Below, piece after piece: positions 7,026-16,105 of a stretch of DNA of 64,000 nucleotides. This stretch comes from BOG-908 sp964242115. Its GTDB lineage: Bacteria; Pseudomonadota; Alphaproteobacteria; Acetobacterales; Acetobacteraceae. Below the pieces are notes generated by a model. It saw only the letters and a program-made list of their open reading frames with translations. It made no database searches and had not been told where the DNA came from. The position numbers were made by a program, and so were the translations under genes. The number at the start of each line of letters is the position of its first letter. Position 1 is the first letter of the stretch. Location: contig CAXSZX010000001.1 of NCBI GenBank assembly GCA_964242115.1, forward strand, positions 124,001-188,000. Direction: 5' to 3'.

Positions 7026-9443
7026 ATGGACGTAGCAGCCGAACCGCACCTGCCGGCAATCTCCAGTCTACCGGGCTCAGTCCACGTCATGCTCCCTGAC
7101 GAACTGGCGCTCACCCACGCCTACTGGCGGGCAGCAAACTACCTGTCCGTCGGTCAGATCTACCTCTACGACAACCCGTTGCTGCGCATCCCGCTCGCAC
7201 TCGCGCATGTCAAGCCGCTCGTCGTCGGTCATTGGGGAACCACGCCGGGACAGAACTTCATCTATGTCCACCTCAACAGGATCATCAAAAAATACGACCT
7301 GGACATGTTCTACGTGGCCGGGCCCGGCCATGGCGGTCCGGCGCTTGTCGCCAACACCTACATGGAAGGCACCTACAGCGAGATCTATCCCGACATCAGC
7401 CACGACGAAGCCGGGCTGAAGCGGTTCTTCACGCAGTTCTCGTTTCCCGGCGGCATCTCCAGCCACGTGGCGCCAACCACGCCGGGCTCCATCCACGAGG
7501 GCGGCGAGCTCGGCTATTCGCTCAGCCATGCTTTTGGCGCCGTGCTCGACAACCCGGACCTGATCGTGGCCTGCGTGGTGGGCGACGGAGAGGCGGAGAC
7601 CGGGCCGCTCGCCACGGCGTGGCACTCCAACAAGTTCCTCGACTGCATCACCGATGGCGTCGTGTTGCCGATCCTGCATCTGAACGGCTTCAAGATCAGC
7701 AACCCGACTGTGCTGGCCCGGATCGACCACGACGAGCTGGACCACTTCTTCCGCGGCTGCGGCTGGGAGCCGTATTTTGTCGAAGGCAACGACCCGGACA
7801 CGATGCACGAGTTGATGGCAGCAACACTCGATGCCGCCATCGAGGATATCAAGCGCATTCGAGCCGATGCGCGCGAGGTTGGCCGTCACGAGCGTCCGCG
7901 TTGGCCGATGATCGTGTTGCGATCGCCAAAAGGCTGGACAGGACCGAAGATGGTCGACGGCCTCGCGATTGAAGGCACGTTCCGCGCGCACCAGGTGCCG
8001 CTGATCGTGGACGCAGCGCACCCCGAACACGTGCAGCTTCTCGAAGCCTGGATGCAGAGTTACCGGCCGGAGGAGCTGTTCGACGCGAACGGAAGGCTGA
8101 TCGCGGAACTCGCTGCGCTGGCGCCGACAGGCGACAGGCGGATGGGCGCCAACCCGCGCACCAACGGCGGCGTGTTGCTGCGCGACTTGCGCATGCCCGA
8201 CTTCCGCGACCACGCCGTACACGTCCCCTCCCCCGGCGCTGTCTCCCTCGGCGACACCACGATACTCGGGCTGTTTCTGCGCGACGTCATTGCGTGCAAT
8301 ACCGAGCAGCGCAACTTCCGCATCTTCGGCCCGGACGAGACGCTGTCGAACATGCTGGGTGCGGTCTTCGAAGTGACCGACCGCCAGTGGGACGCCGAGG
8401 CGACCGGCACCGACGAGTTCCTCGCTTCCACCGGCCGGGTGGTGGACTCCATGCTGAGCGAACACCAATGCCAGGGCTGGCTGGAAGGCTACCTGCTGAC
8501 GGGCCGTCACGGTCTGTTCAACAGCTACGAGGCCTTCATCCGCATCGTCGACTCGATGTTCAGCCAGCACGCCAAGTGGCTGAAAGTGACTTTGGAACTG
8601 CCCTGGCGTCGGAAGATATCGTCGCTGAACTACCTGCTCGCGTCGCATGTCTGGCAGCAGGACCACAACGGCTTCACGCACCAGGACCCCGGCTTCATCG
8701 ACCACGTGGTCAACAAGAAAGCCGACATCGTAAGGGTCTATCTCCCGCCGGATGCCAATTGTCTGCTCTCCACTTTCGACCACTGCCTGCGCAGCCGCCA
8801 CTACGTCAACGTGGTGGTGGCCGGCAAGCACGCGCTCCCGCAGTGGCTGTCGATGGAGGCGGCGATCGTGCATTGCACGGAGGGAGTCGGCATCTGGCAG
8901 TGGGCGAGCAACGACCAGGGCGGTGATCCGGACGTGGTGATGGCCTGCTGCGGCGACACGCCGACGCTGGAGATACTCGCCGCCACCTCCATCCTGCGCC
9001 AACATCTGCCGGCGCTGAAGATACGCGTCGTCAACGTCGTCGACCTGCTCAAGCTGCAATCCTGCAGTGAGCATCCACACGGGCTGGCAGAGACGGACTA
9101 CGACGCACTGTTCACGACGGACAAGCACGTCGTGTTCGCTTATCACGGCTACCCGTCCTTGATCCACCGGCTGACATACCGGCGCACCAATCGCAACCTG
9201 CACGTCAGCGGCTACATCGAGGAAGGCACCATCACCACGCCGTTCGACATGCGCGTGCAGAACAGGATGGATCGCTTCCACTTGGTGCAGGCGGTGATCG
9301 ATCGGTTGCCGCAAAGCGGCGGCAAGGGGGCCTATCTGCGCCAGGTGATGGCCGACAAGCTGATCGAGCACAAACATTACATCGCCCGTCACGGCAAAGA
9401 CCTGCCCGAGATACTCGATTGGGTGTGGGAGACGGCAGCTTGA
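7026..9443 (+). CDS. xfp: Xylulose-5-phosphate/fructose-6-phosphate phosphoketolase
   Basis: TPP enzyme that splits xylulose-5-P (or fructose-6-P) with phosphate into acetyl-phosphate and glyceraldehyde-3-P (or erythrose-4-P). The 805-residue protein matches the family length of ~790-820. Visible signatures are YWRAANYLSVGQIYL, GHWGTTPGQNFIYVHLNR, GPGHGGPALVAN, SHAFGAVLDNPDLIVACVVGDGEAETGP (the TPP GDG motif) and the C-terminal FDMRVQNRMDRFHL. The ATG has AGAGG upstream. It leads a tight three-gene operon: its stop overlaps the aldolase TTG start. This gives a phosphoketolase bypass producing acetyl-P in this organism. Confidence 0.97.
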   Translation: MDVAAEPHLPAISSLPGSVHVMLPDELALTHAYWRAANYLSVGQIYLYDNPLLRIPLALAHVKPLVVGHWGTTPGQNFIYVHLNRIIKKYDLDMFYVAGPGHGGPALVANTYMEGTYSEIYPDISHDEAGLKRFFTQFSFPGGISSHVAPTTPGSIHEGGELGYSLSHAFGAVLDNPDLIVACVVGDGEAETGPLATAWHSNKFLDCITDGVVLPILHLNGFKISNPTVLARIDHDELDHFFRGCGWEPYFVEGNDPDTMHELMAATLDAAIEDIKRIRADAREVGRHERPRWPMIVLRSPKGWTGPKMVDGLAIEGTFRAHQVPLIVDAAHPEHVQLLEAWMQSYRPEELFDANGRLIAELAALAPTGDRRMGANPRTNGGVLLRDLRMPDFRDHAVHVPSPGAVSLGDTTILGLFLRDVIACNTEQRNFRIFGPDETLSNMLGAVFEVTDRQWDAEATGTDEFLASTGRVVDSMLSEHQCQGWLEGYLLTGRHGLFNSYEAFIRIVDSMFSQHAKWLKVTLELPWRRKISSLNYLLASHVWQQDHNGFTHQDPGFIDHVVNKKADIVRVYLPPDANCLLSTFDHCLRSRHYVNVVVAGKHALPQWLSMEAAIVHCTEGVGIWQWASNDQGGDPDVVMACCGDTPTLEILAATSILRQHLPALKIRVVNVVDLLKLQSCSEHPHGLAETDYDALFTTDKHVVFAYHGYPSLIHRLTYRRTNRNLHVSGYIEEGTITTPFDMRVQNRMDRFHLVQAVIDRLPQSGGKGAYLRQVMADKLIEHKHYIARHGKDLPEILDWVWETAA

Positions 9444-10468
9444 ACGCAGTTTCGCTTGCCGCAACCGCCCAGGCGATGCTCAGCGGCGGGCGTGGTCTGC
9501 TTGCAATGGACGAGAGCATCGCCACGTGCGACCGGCGATTTCTGGCTGCCGGTATTCCGCCAACGCTGGAGATGCGCCACGCCTGGCGGCAACTCCTGGT
9601 GACCACGCCGCACCTGAACGACAGCATCGGCGGCGCCATACTGCACGACGAGACGATCCGGCAGAACAAGGACGCCGGGACGCGGTTCACGGACGTGCTG
9701 CGAACCGCAGGTATCCTCGTCGGCATCAAGGTCGATACGGGCGCCAAGCCGTTTGCTTTGCACGAAGGTGAGACGATCACCGAGGGGCTCGACGGTTTAC
9801 GCGGCCGGCTTGTGGAGTATGCAGCTCTCGGTGCGCGTTTTGCCAAGTGGCGCGCTGTTCTGAGCATAGGTCCGCAGCTTCCGAGTACAGCCTGTATCCA
9901 CGCGAACGCAGAGGCGCTGGCACGTTACGCTGCCCTGTGTCAGGAATCGTGCATCGTCCCGGTGGTCGAGCCTGAAGTCTTGATGGCAGGCGCTCATGAA
10001 CTCAAGACCTGTGAAACGAACACACAAGTCGCCCTTGAGGCGACGTTCACCGCGCTTATGCGGCACGGCGTGCTGCTGGAAGGCATGATTCTCAAGCCCA
10101 ACATGGTGTTGGCCGGAGCTGATTGCGCACAACAGCCGACCGATACCGACGTAGCGCAGGCAACCTTGCGCTGCCTGAAGCGCACCGTTCCCCCCGCAGT
10201 GGCAGGCGTCGCTTTTCTCTCCGGCGGACAATCGGGGGAGCTCGCGACCTCTCGCCTGGCAGAGATGCACAAGGCCGGTAACTCGGATCACGCACTGCCG
10301 TGGCCGGTGTCGTTCTCGTTCGCGCGCGCAATCCAGCACCCGGCGCTGGAGATCTGGCACGGAGAACCAGGCAACGTTGCCGAGGCTCAGCATGCCCTGT
10401 CTTACCGCGCCGCCTGTAACCGTGCCGCCCGGCTCGGCACGCGCGCCGCCATGCCATTGGCAGCATGA
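9440..10468 (+). CDS. Class I fructose-bisphosphate aldolase
   Basis: Schiff-base aldolase that interconverts fructose-1,6-bisphosphate with DHAP and glyceraldehyde-3-P. The 342-residue protein has GRGLLAMDESIATCDRRF near the N-terminus, GIKVDTGAKPF, VEPEVLM and GMILKPNMVL, which holds the Schiff-base lysine of class I enzymes, followed by AFLSGGQS. The chosen start is TTG 9440, which overlaps the phosphoketolase stop (TTGA) and has GGGAG upstream; it gives the usual N-terminus. Placement between phosphoketolase and a phosphatase suggests recycling of the triose phosphates made by phosphoketolase. Confidence 0.93.
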   Translation: MNAVSLAATAQAMLSGGRGLLAMDESIATCDRRFLAAGIPPTLEMRHAWRQLLVTTPHLNDSIGGAILHDETIRQNKDAGTRFTDVLRTAGILVGIKVDTGAKPFALHEGETITEGLDGLRGRLVEYAALGARFAKWRAVLSIGPQLPSTACIHANAEALARYAALCQESCIVPVVEPEVLMAGAHELKTCETNTQVALEATFTALMRHGVLLEGMILKPNMVLAGADCAQQPTDTDVAQATLRCLKRTVPPAVAGVAFLSGGQSGELATSRLAEMHKAGNSDHALPWPVSFSFARAIQHPALEIWHGEPGNVAEAQHALSYRAACNRAARLGTRAAMPLAA

Positions 10469-11040
10469 ATCTTCACGTAATCCGCCATGGTGAAACGGCA
10501 TGGTCGCGCGCTGGCCGGCATACAGGACTGACTGACCTCTGCTTGTCGGCGCATGGTGAGGAACAGGCAGAACGACTGTTGCCGTGGCTCAAGAAGACCC
10601 ATTTCGCACGGGTGCTGTGCAGCCCATTAACGCGAGCGCGCCAGACTTGCGTGCTGGCAGGTTTCCCGCCGCCGCTCACCATCGACGCCGACTTGGCAGA
10701 GTGGGACTACGGCGAGTACGAGGGACTGTGTTCGTCCGATATCATGCGGACCCGCGGTGGCTGGGACGTTTTTGCCGATGGCTGTCCCGGCGGGGAGATG
10801 CCAGAGCAGGTGAGCGTGCGGGTGGACCGTCTGATCGCCCGCTGTGGCTCGCTCGACGGCGACACGGCCCTGTTCACCCATGGTGCGTTCAGCAGTGTTT
10901 TAGCGGCGCGCTGGATTAAACTGGAAGCTGCCGCTGGGCGCCATTTCTGCCTCAGCCCTGCGTCGGTTGCGGTGTTGGGCCATCGGCCCGGGCACCCGGG
11001 CATCGCCACGATCCAGCTATGGAACGCGACCCCGGCTTAG
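10465..11040 (+). CDS. Histidine phosphatase family protein (phosphoglycerate-mutase-like)
   Basis: A 191-residue member of the histidine phosphatase superfamily. The N-terminus MNLHVIRHGETAWSRAGRHT carries the RHG phospho-acceptor motif, and the second catalytic histidine is in LFTHGAFSSV; SPLTRARQTC is the usual arginine-containing loop. It could be a sugar phosphatase or a phosphoglycerate mutase relative; the sequence alone does not decide. The ATG overlaps the aldolase stop (ATGA), so it is the third gene of the phosphoketolase operon, where removal of a sugar phosphate would fit. A repeat follows five bases after the stop. Confidence 0.9.
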   Translation: MNLHVIRHGETAWSRAGRHTGLTDLCLSAHGEEQAERLLPWLKKTHFARVLCSPLTRARQTCVLAGFPPPLTIDADLAEWDYGEYEGLCSSDIMRTRGGWDVFADGCPGGEMPEQVSVRVDRLIARCGSLDGDTALFTHGAFSSVLAARWIKLEAAAGRHFCLSPASVAVLGHRPGHPGIATIQLWNATPA

Positions 11041-11045
11041 CTGAG

Positions 11046-11194
11046 AGCAAGCAAGCAGAATTTCGAAGACAAGGAGCAAAAAACTTTCGGTCTGGTGGAG
11101 CGGAACGGGTTGAAGCGTGTCGTCCAGCCGTTCGCGACAGCGAGACCAAAAGCTTTTTGCTTCTTTTTCTCGAAAAAGAAGACCTTTGCTTGCC
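11046..11194. repeat. Two-armed intergenic palindromic repeat, copy 4
   Basis: Fills the gap between two convergent genes, phosphatase (stop 11040) and MRJP-like (stop 11195). The left arm is degraded (AGCAAAAAACTTTC). The right arm is intact: AAAAGCTTTTTGCTTCTTTT then TCTCGAAAAAGAAG. The core TTCGCGACAGCG is visible. Confidence 0.85.
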
Positions 11195-12304
11195 TTACTG
11201 CTTGAAGCGAAAAAGCTGGCTGCGTTCCACACCCGAACCCTGCCACGCCTTCATCTGCGGAATGTGCGAGCAGGTGACGTAGATCCAACCGTCAGCACTC
11301 TCCGCCATGCTGTCGGGCCAGTTAAACCGACTATTCTTGGCGACCACGGTAAACGTACGATCCGGATTCATGCGCTTGACCGTGTTGTCTCCACAACTCG
11401 TCACATACAAATGCCCGCTGCGAGACATCCAGTAGCCGTCGGCAATGAAGGTGGGCGTGTATTTCTCCACCGCGGCACCCTGCTGCGCCTTACTCAGGTT
11501 TTCATCGAACAAGGCTTTAAGAGGAGCGCGGAACATCGTGGTCCCGGTGGTTGCCTGCCAGTAGACATACTCGCCCGTCGAGTCGATCGCGATGCCATCT
11601 GCGCTGAACTCGGCCGTCTCGCCATCCAGGCGGCGAAGCGGCTTGCCCTCCACAGTCATCACCAAGCCCTGCTGAAACTGCGTGCTAGGATGTCCATCCA
11701 AAACCCGGCGCGCACGACCCGAGCCGACGTCCAGCACCACCAGGCAACCGGGCTGCCCGGAGTTGGTCAGCACCGCACGTTGGCCGTCGGGCGTGAAGCG
11801 GATGTCGTTCAAATAGGACCCTTGCGGGGCCACGCTGTCATCAAACACGTAGGTTCGAGCTACATGGTTCCGCGCGAGGTCTATCTGTACCAGTTTGGGT
11901 CCGCCTGTCACCTCAAACGCGAGCCCGGGTGCCGCAGGGTCGAGCACCCACAGGTTGCCCTGCCGGTCGCAGGTGACGCTCTGCACGCAGACGAAAAGCT
12001 GCCCGGCACGGGCGGGCTCGGCAGCACGAAAGCTGTTCCAGGCCGCGTCCGGATAGGGGGTCAGCTTGCCGGTTTTGCCCAGTTCGGCCACGGAGACGGA
12101 AACGTCCTGCTCCCAGCGTGGGAAATTCACGAAAATGCGTCCGTCGGGCGCGACCGCTACGCCGGTGACCTGATGCGGTTCGGTAAACGTGGCGACCAGT
12201 TCGACAGACCCGGTGTCGGCAGCGCGCGCCCGTAACAGCGGTGTTGCCGCGGCGGCAGTGGCCGTGCCGAGCAGCGTTCGGCGGGACATCTGAGGATGAG
12301 GCAT
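11195..12304 (-). CDS. Tat-exported yellow/major-royal-jelly-like beta-propeller protein
   Basis: A 369-residue secreted protein. The N-terminus has a twin-arginine signal (SRRTLLGTATAAAATPLLRARA), so export to the periplasm by Tat is expected. The rest has the repeat pattern of the yellow/MRJP and SMP-30 six-bladed propellers: VAVAPDGRIFVNFPRW, DRQGNLWVLDPA, YLNDIRFTPDG, LTNSGQPGCLVVLD, DGIAIDSTGEYVYW, NWPDSMAESADGWIYVT. Bacterial members are of unknown activity, perhaps lactonase or sugar-related. AAGGAG lies 9 bases before the ATG at 12304. It is monocistronic; a palindromic operator-like site lies about 230 bases upstream. Confidence 0.85.
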   Translation of the reverse strand: MPHPQMSRRTLLGTATAAAATPLLRARAADTGSVELVATFTEPHQVTGVAVAPDGRIFVNFPRWEQDVSVSVAELGKTGKLTPYPDAAWNSFRAAEPARAGQLFVCVQSVTCDRQGNLWVLDPAAPGLAFEVTGGPKLVQIDLARNHVARTYVFDDSVAPQGSYLNDIRFTPDGQRAVLTNSGQPGCLVVLDVGSGRARRVLDGHPSTQFQQGLVMTVEGKPLRRLDGETAEFSADGIAIDSTGEYVYWQATTGTTMFRAPLKALFDENLSKAQQGAAVEKYTPTFIADGYWMSRSGHLYVTSCGDNTVKRMNPDRTFTVVAKNSRFNWPDSMAESADGWIYVTCSHIPQMKAWQGSGVERSQLFRFKQ

Positions 12305-12530
12305 CGGCGGAACTCCTTGCGAGCCTCATGAACTCCGGCCTACGTGCCCGGTTCGTCCGCCGCGTGCACACGCTTTGCCGATGCAGCATTGCTTGCGCCA
12401 GGCACGTTCCGGCGGCCGCCCGCCGATGCCCCGGTGCCCGGCCGCACCCTGTCGGCTGGCGATCTCGCGACATCGCCGCCTGCTGAACGACTTTGCGAAA
12501 CGGCGCGCACTCGCCACGTTCGTAATTAAG

Positions 12531-12552
12531 TTACTCAGTTGGCAGTGAGTAA
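12531..12552. promoter_or_regulatory. Operator-like inverted repeat TTACTCA-N8-TGAGTAA
   Basis: A 22-bp palindrome with perfect 7-bp half sites (TTACTCA, TGAGTAA) and 8-base spacing, extended by outer GTTAC/GTAAC bases. It resembles TetR-family operators found before RND efflux operons, but neither neighbouring gene is a regulator or pump. A degenerate partial copy (CACTCACTGCC) follows at 12585-12595. It sits in the 369-base gap 12305-12673, which otherwise holds only the hairpin listed next. Confidence 0.45.
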
Positions 12553-12597
12553 GGTAACTCGCCTGGTGTCGATTTGGCGCGCGGTCACTCACTGCCG

Positions 12598-12627
12598 GCC
12601 TTGCCCGTTCGTTCGGCCGGGCAAGGC
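12598..12627 (-). terminator. Hairpin downstream of the BON gene
   Basis: A perfect 10-bp stem (GCCTTGCCCG / CGGGCAAGGC) with a 10-base loop, 46 bases after the stop of the BON-domain gene. It has no strong U-tract, so it could be a terminator or an mRNA 3'-end stabiliser. Confidence 0.45.
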
Positions 12628-12673
12628 ACTCGCGGCTGACGGCGCAGGAATGGATAGGTTGGCAGCGGCGCCG

Positions 12674-13324
12674 CTACTCCACGGTGAGGTCGTTGACCAC
12701 GCTGGTAGCGCCCGGTGCGGCCCAGGCGGTCTCGGCCGCCACTTGCCTGTCGTGCCAGGATGTGACGTAGCCGGTCAGCTTGATGTCACCGCCTTTGGCA
12801 GTAACCTTGATTGTGTTCGGGTCGAAGAACCACGAACGATGCAGCGCGTGCATGATGTCGTCGCTGATGTTGCCAGTGCTGACGCGTGGGCGAAGAGCCA
12901 CGTGGTCGGAAACGCCGATCACACCCATCAGCGACCGGATGGCGCTCACCGCCGCGACCTTCTGGTAATGCCACTCGACCGCGCCGGTCAGCGTCACCCA
13001 ACCCTTCTCGACCTGCGCCTTTATGGCGTCGTGCGGCACGGACATGTCCCAGGCGAGGCGATTGACAACGGCTTCGGCGATGTCGTCGTCACCGCGCTGG
13101 GCGTCAAACGCCAAGCGGACCTCGATCTCCTCGGCCACCGCACGCACGCCCTTGACGCGGCGGGCCGCATCTTCAGCAGCATGCTTCTGCACGAAAGAAC
13201 TCACGTGGCCGGAGAGTGTGACGACGCCGTTTGCCGCAGTGACGCCGATGTGCGATGCGATAATGCTCGGCTCCCAGCCGAGTTCGGCAGTGACTGCCTG
13301 TTGCAGCTTGTTGTCCTGGGTCAC
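12674..13324 (-). CDS. Triple BON-domain protein
   Basis: A 216-residue protein made of three BON (OsmY-type) domains at about residues 5-68, 78-145 and 150-216. Each has the pattern of helix, then GVVTLSGHV / GWVTLTGAV / GDIKLTGYV. BON domains bind phospholipid or occur in osmotic-shock and transport proteins. There is no signal peptide at the N-terminus (MTQDNKLQQAVTAELGWEPS), so this copy may be cytoplasmic, unlike E. coli OsmY; similar BON proteins are common in stress-response loci. It stands alone on its strand. Confidence 0.88.
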   Translation of the reverse strand: MTQDNKLQQAVTAELGWEPSIIASHIGVTAANGVVTLSGHVSSFVQKHAAEDAARRVKGVRAVAEEIEVRLAFDAQRGDDDIAEAVVNRLAWDMSVPHDAIKAQVEKGWVTLTGAVEWHYQKVAAVSAIRSLMGVIGVSDHVALRPRVSTGNISDDIMHALHRSWFFDPNTIKVTAKGGDIKLTGYVTSWHDRQVAAETAWAAPGATSVVNDLTVE

Positions 13325-13834
13325 GTCTGATCTCCTATTGAAGCGCCGGCGCCATTGTGACGAACTCTGTCCAGACGCTTAAGCTTGTAGCTGAGCACGC
13401 GGCGGGTTCGTGGGCAGCCTCGGAAACTACCTACGTTGACCGTCCGGCCGATCGCATAGTCTCAGGCTGTGTAGCCCCACGTTGGCATTCAGCCTCGCGA
13501 CTTAGACCCTGTTGCCGACTAAAGTCGTCGTGTGGGGAATGCTACTTGCCGGCGCGCGGGCTGGCCTTTCCAGCAGAAACAAGCAACTTCTTTTTCGAGA
13601 AAAAGAAGCAAGAAGCTTTTGGGCGCGCTGCCGCGGGAAGCTGAAACACCGAACCACCTCACGGTGTGCGTCTTGAGAAACAAGAGTTTTAAATACGCAA
13701 TGGTCGCCGACCGCGGGCCGGCTCGTGACAGACGCCCCCAGCAGCCATTTTTCAGAACTTAGCTAGGGCCCGAATTCTAGTGCCAAGGCACGGATTGTTA
13801 ACCTCGCCTGTCCTACGATGAGCTGATTGTAACT
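13325..13834. other. Gene-free stretch with a degraded repeat and likely promoter region
   Basis: About 510 bases lie between two divergent genes. I see one degraded copy of the intergenic repeat (13581-13696) and nothing coding. The last ~80 bases (13755-13834) are less GC-rich, include ATTGTTAACC and TGATTGTAAC, and probably hold the promoter of the MHYT sensor gene. Confidence 0.5.
13581..13696. repeat. Intergenic palindromic repeat, copy 5 (right arm degraded)
   Basis: The left arm is intact: CTTCTTTTTCGAGAAAAAG then AAGCAAGAAGCTTTTG. The right arm is reduced to ACAAGAGTTTTAAATAC. It lies between the divergent BON and MHYT genes. Confidence 0.75.
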
Positions 13835-16105
13835 TTGAAGCATGTGACCGTGACCGGGCTATGTTTTACCAACGCGGACGGCCTGCCGTTCGCCCATGAT
13901 TGGCACCTGGTCGCCCTCTCTTACGTGGTGGCGTCGTCGGGATCGTATGCCGCCTTGGCAATGGCAGAACGCCTGCGTCAGAAGAGCCGCGCTGGTTCCA
14001 GCTTGTGGCAAATGGGCAGCGCACTCACCCTGGGCGGCAGCATATGGTCGATGCACCTGGTCGCCATGCTGGCTCTGCACATCCAGCTTCCGCTCACCTA
14101 CGACGTCTTCGGAACAGTCATATCCTTCCTCGTCCCGGTTGCTTCGGTTGCCGTTGGTCTGACCATAGCGCGCCGCGGTGAGTTGTCGTGGTGGCGGCTG
14201 CTGGCGGCAGGTGCGGTCATCGGCTCCGGCGTCGCAACCATGCACTATCTCGGCATGGCCGCGCTGGTGTTTCCTGGGTCGCTTGGTTATCGCCCGGCAC
14301 TTTGGGTCCTCTCGATCCTGGTCGCAATCGTGGCCGCAGTCGCCGCATTGTGGCTTGCCTTGAAGCTGCAGCCAGACTGGCGATGGCGGAGCGCGGCAGC
14401 GTTGGTCATGGGGATCGCAATCTGCGGCATGCATTTCACCGGCATGGCAGCGGCCGTGTTTCAGCCCGATCCGCTGGCGAACAACATTCAGGGCCTACAG
14501 ACCGGACCACTGGCGATAGCGGTAGCAGGCGTGACCTTCGCGCTGCTGGCAACGGCGCTGGTCACCGCGTCGGCTGACGGACGGCTGTCGGCGCAAGCTG
14601 CCAGGATGGTAGCTACGGAACAGAAATCCGCCGCCGAGCGCCAGGCTGCCGAGCTGGAACGTGCGGTCCTGGATCGTAACCTCAACCGGACAAAACAGGA
14701 GGCTGAGCAGGAAAAATCCATCCAGGGGCTGCTGGCAACCGTGTTCAAAGTGGTCGGCGCCCCGGTGGCAATCATCACCACGGATGGCCGGACCGTCCTG
14801 TGCAACCCGAGCTTCGAGCAACTCGTGGGGCGGCGTCCCGGCTCGCTCGTTGGCCGGCCATTCGAGCACCTGCTCATCGCGCAAGACCGGACGGGCTTCC
14901 TCGCCAAGGCGGCCCAGACGGGCAACACCGGACAGGGCTGCGGGCGTCCCTTCGCCACGGACCTTCTTCGCGGGGATGGTAGCAGGGTGGCGGGCATGGT
15001 GGCACTCACCAGCGCACCCCAAGTCGAGCTGCGGCAGTTCCGGGTTGTCACCTTCACAGCCTCGGTTGAGGGCGAGCGCCTGCAGATTGCCAGCAAGCTG
15101 CGGTTCATACGCCTAGACGACCTGCGGGCCTTGCTTGGTGATGATTGGGACGCCCTGGCAAGCCTTGCGATGGAAACGGCCGAGCAGGTCATACGCCGGC
15201 ATCTTACGCCTTCGGACAGCCTTCGGTGCACCGCGGACCTGGGCTTCGTGCTCGCTTTCGGCAGTGCGACCGAATTGCAGGCCAACGAACGCTGCGCGGT
15301 CCTGACGAAAGAGATCATAGACGCGCTTACGGGTGCCGGCGAGGATGCAACTACGATGGAAATGTCGAGCGTCACGGCGGCTGTGCCGGCAGACGCAGCA
15401 TCGACTGTCGTAGAGCGGTCACTGGACAGCCTTGACGAAGGCGAAAGGCCTGCCCGCCGACCGGTGGTCCTGGCGGGATGCAGTCTGGAGACAATGCAAG
15501 GTTGCCAGCGAGGTCAGCTCGTTGGCTACTTTGTCGACGCTGACGCGGCCACAGCCCGTATGGCTGGTCTTCCCCTACAGAGCAACTACGACGAGCTCGC
15601 CTTCCAGGGCGTGATCGGTCAATCGGAACAATTGGAGACGTCGTCGAGAGAACAAGTGTTCATGCGGGTGAGTTTCCTCTCCTTTGACACGAAGCCTGCC
15701 ACCGAGCGGCTCCTCGACAGACTGCAGTCGCTGGACAGCCGTATCAGATCTCGCTTGGGAATCATCCTTTCGGACGTCCCGAAAAGCACGCATGTCAGTC
15801 GGGTGCAGGATGCAATGGCGAGGCTACAGCCGTTCTGCTCGACGCTGGGATTGGGTTTGAGCGACATGGACATCCCGAGCTACGACTTGTCGTTTCTCCC
15901 CTCACCGATCGTCACGGTAGACAGCCGCGTGTTGGGAGAAACCCTGCCGGTTGTCAGGCTGGGCAGGTTGGCGCTGGGGCTGCACCTGAAGCGTGCGCGG
16001 CTGCTGGTGCGCCATGTCGGCTCTGCAAAGGATGCGCGCCAGCTCCGTGCCGAAGGCGTGGACTACATCACCACTGCTTATGGCAGCGACGTGTTCTCAC
16101 ACTGA
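13835..16105 (+). CDS. MHYT-PAS membrane sensor with unassigned C-terminus
   Basis: A 756-residue signalling protein. Residues ~20-250 form a seven-helix MHYT sensor; the metal-binding-type motifs appear as MHLVAM, MHYLGM and MHFTGM, thought to sense O2, CO or NO through copper. A short coiled-coil linker (AERQAAELERAVLDRNLNRTKQEAEQEK) leads to a PAS domain (about 305-410; APVAIITTDGRTVLCNPSFEQLVG). The last ~330 residues carry no GGDEF or EAL catalytic motif, yet the tail (LRAEGVDYITTAYG) and general spacing look like a degenerate EAL-type domain. The start is TTG 13835 or one of two nearby in-frame GTGs; none has a clear ribosome-binding site. Output is unknown. Confidence 0.8.
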   Translation: MKHVTVTGLCFTNADGLPFAHDWHLVALSYVVASSGSYAALAMAERLRQKSRAGSSLWQMGSALTLGGSIWSMHLVAMLALHIQLPLTYDVFGTVISFLVPVASVAVGLTIARRGELSWWRLLAAGAVIGSGVATMHYLGMAALVFPGSLGYRPALWVLSILVAIVAAVAALWLALKLQPDWRWRSAAALVMGIAICGMHFTGMAAAVFQPDPLANNIQGLQTGPLAIAVAGVTFALLATALVTASADGRLSAQAARMVATEQKSAAERQAAELERAVLDRNLNRTKQEAEQEKSIQGLLATVFKVVGAPVAIITTDGRTVLCNPSFEQLVGRRPGSLVGRPFEHLLIAQDRTGFLAKAAQTGNTGQGCGRPFATDLLRGDGSRVAGMVALTSAPQVELRQFRVVTFTASVEGERLQIASKLRFIRLDDLRALLGDDWDALASLAMETAEQVIRRHLTPSDSLRCTADLGFVLAFGSATELQANERCAVLTKEIIDALTGAGEDATTMEMSSVTAAVPADAASTVVERSLDSLDEGERPARRPVVLAGCSLETMQGCQRGQLVGYFVDADAATARMAGLPLQSNYDELAFQGVIGQSEQLETSSREQVFMRVSFLSFDTKPATERLLDRLQSLDSRIRSRLGIILSDVPKSTHVSRVQDAMARLQPFCSTLGLGLSDMDIPSYDLSFLPSPIVTVDSRVLGETLPVVRLGRLALGLHLKRARLLVRHVGSAKDARQLRAEGVDYITTAYGSDVFSH

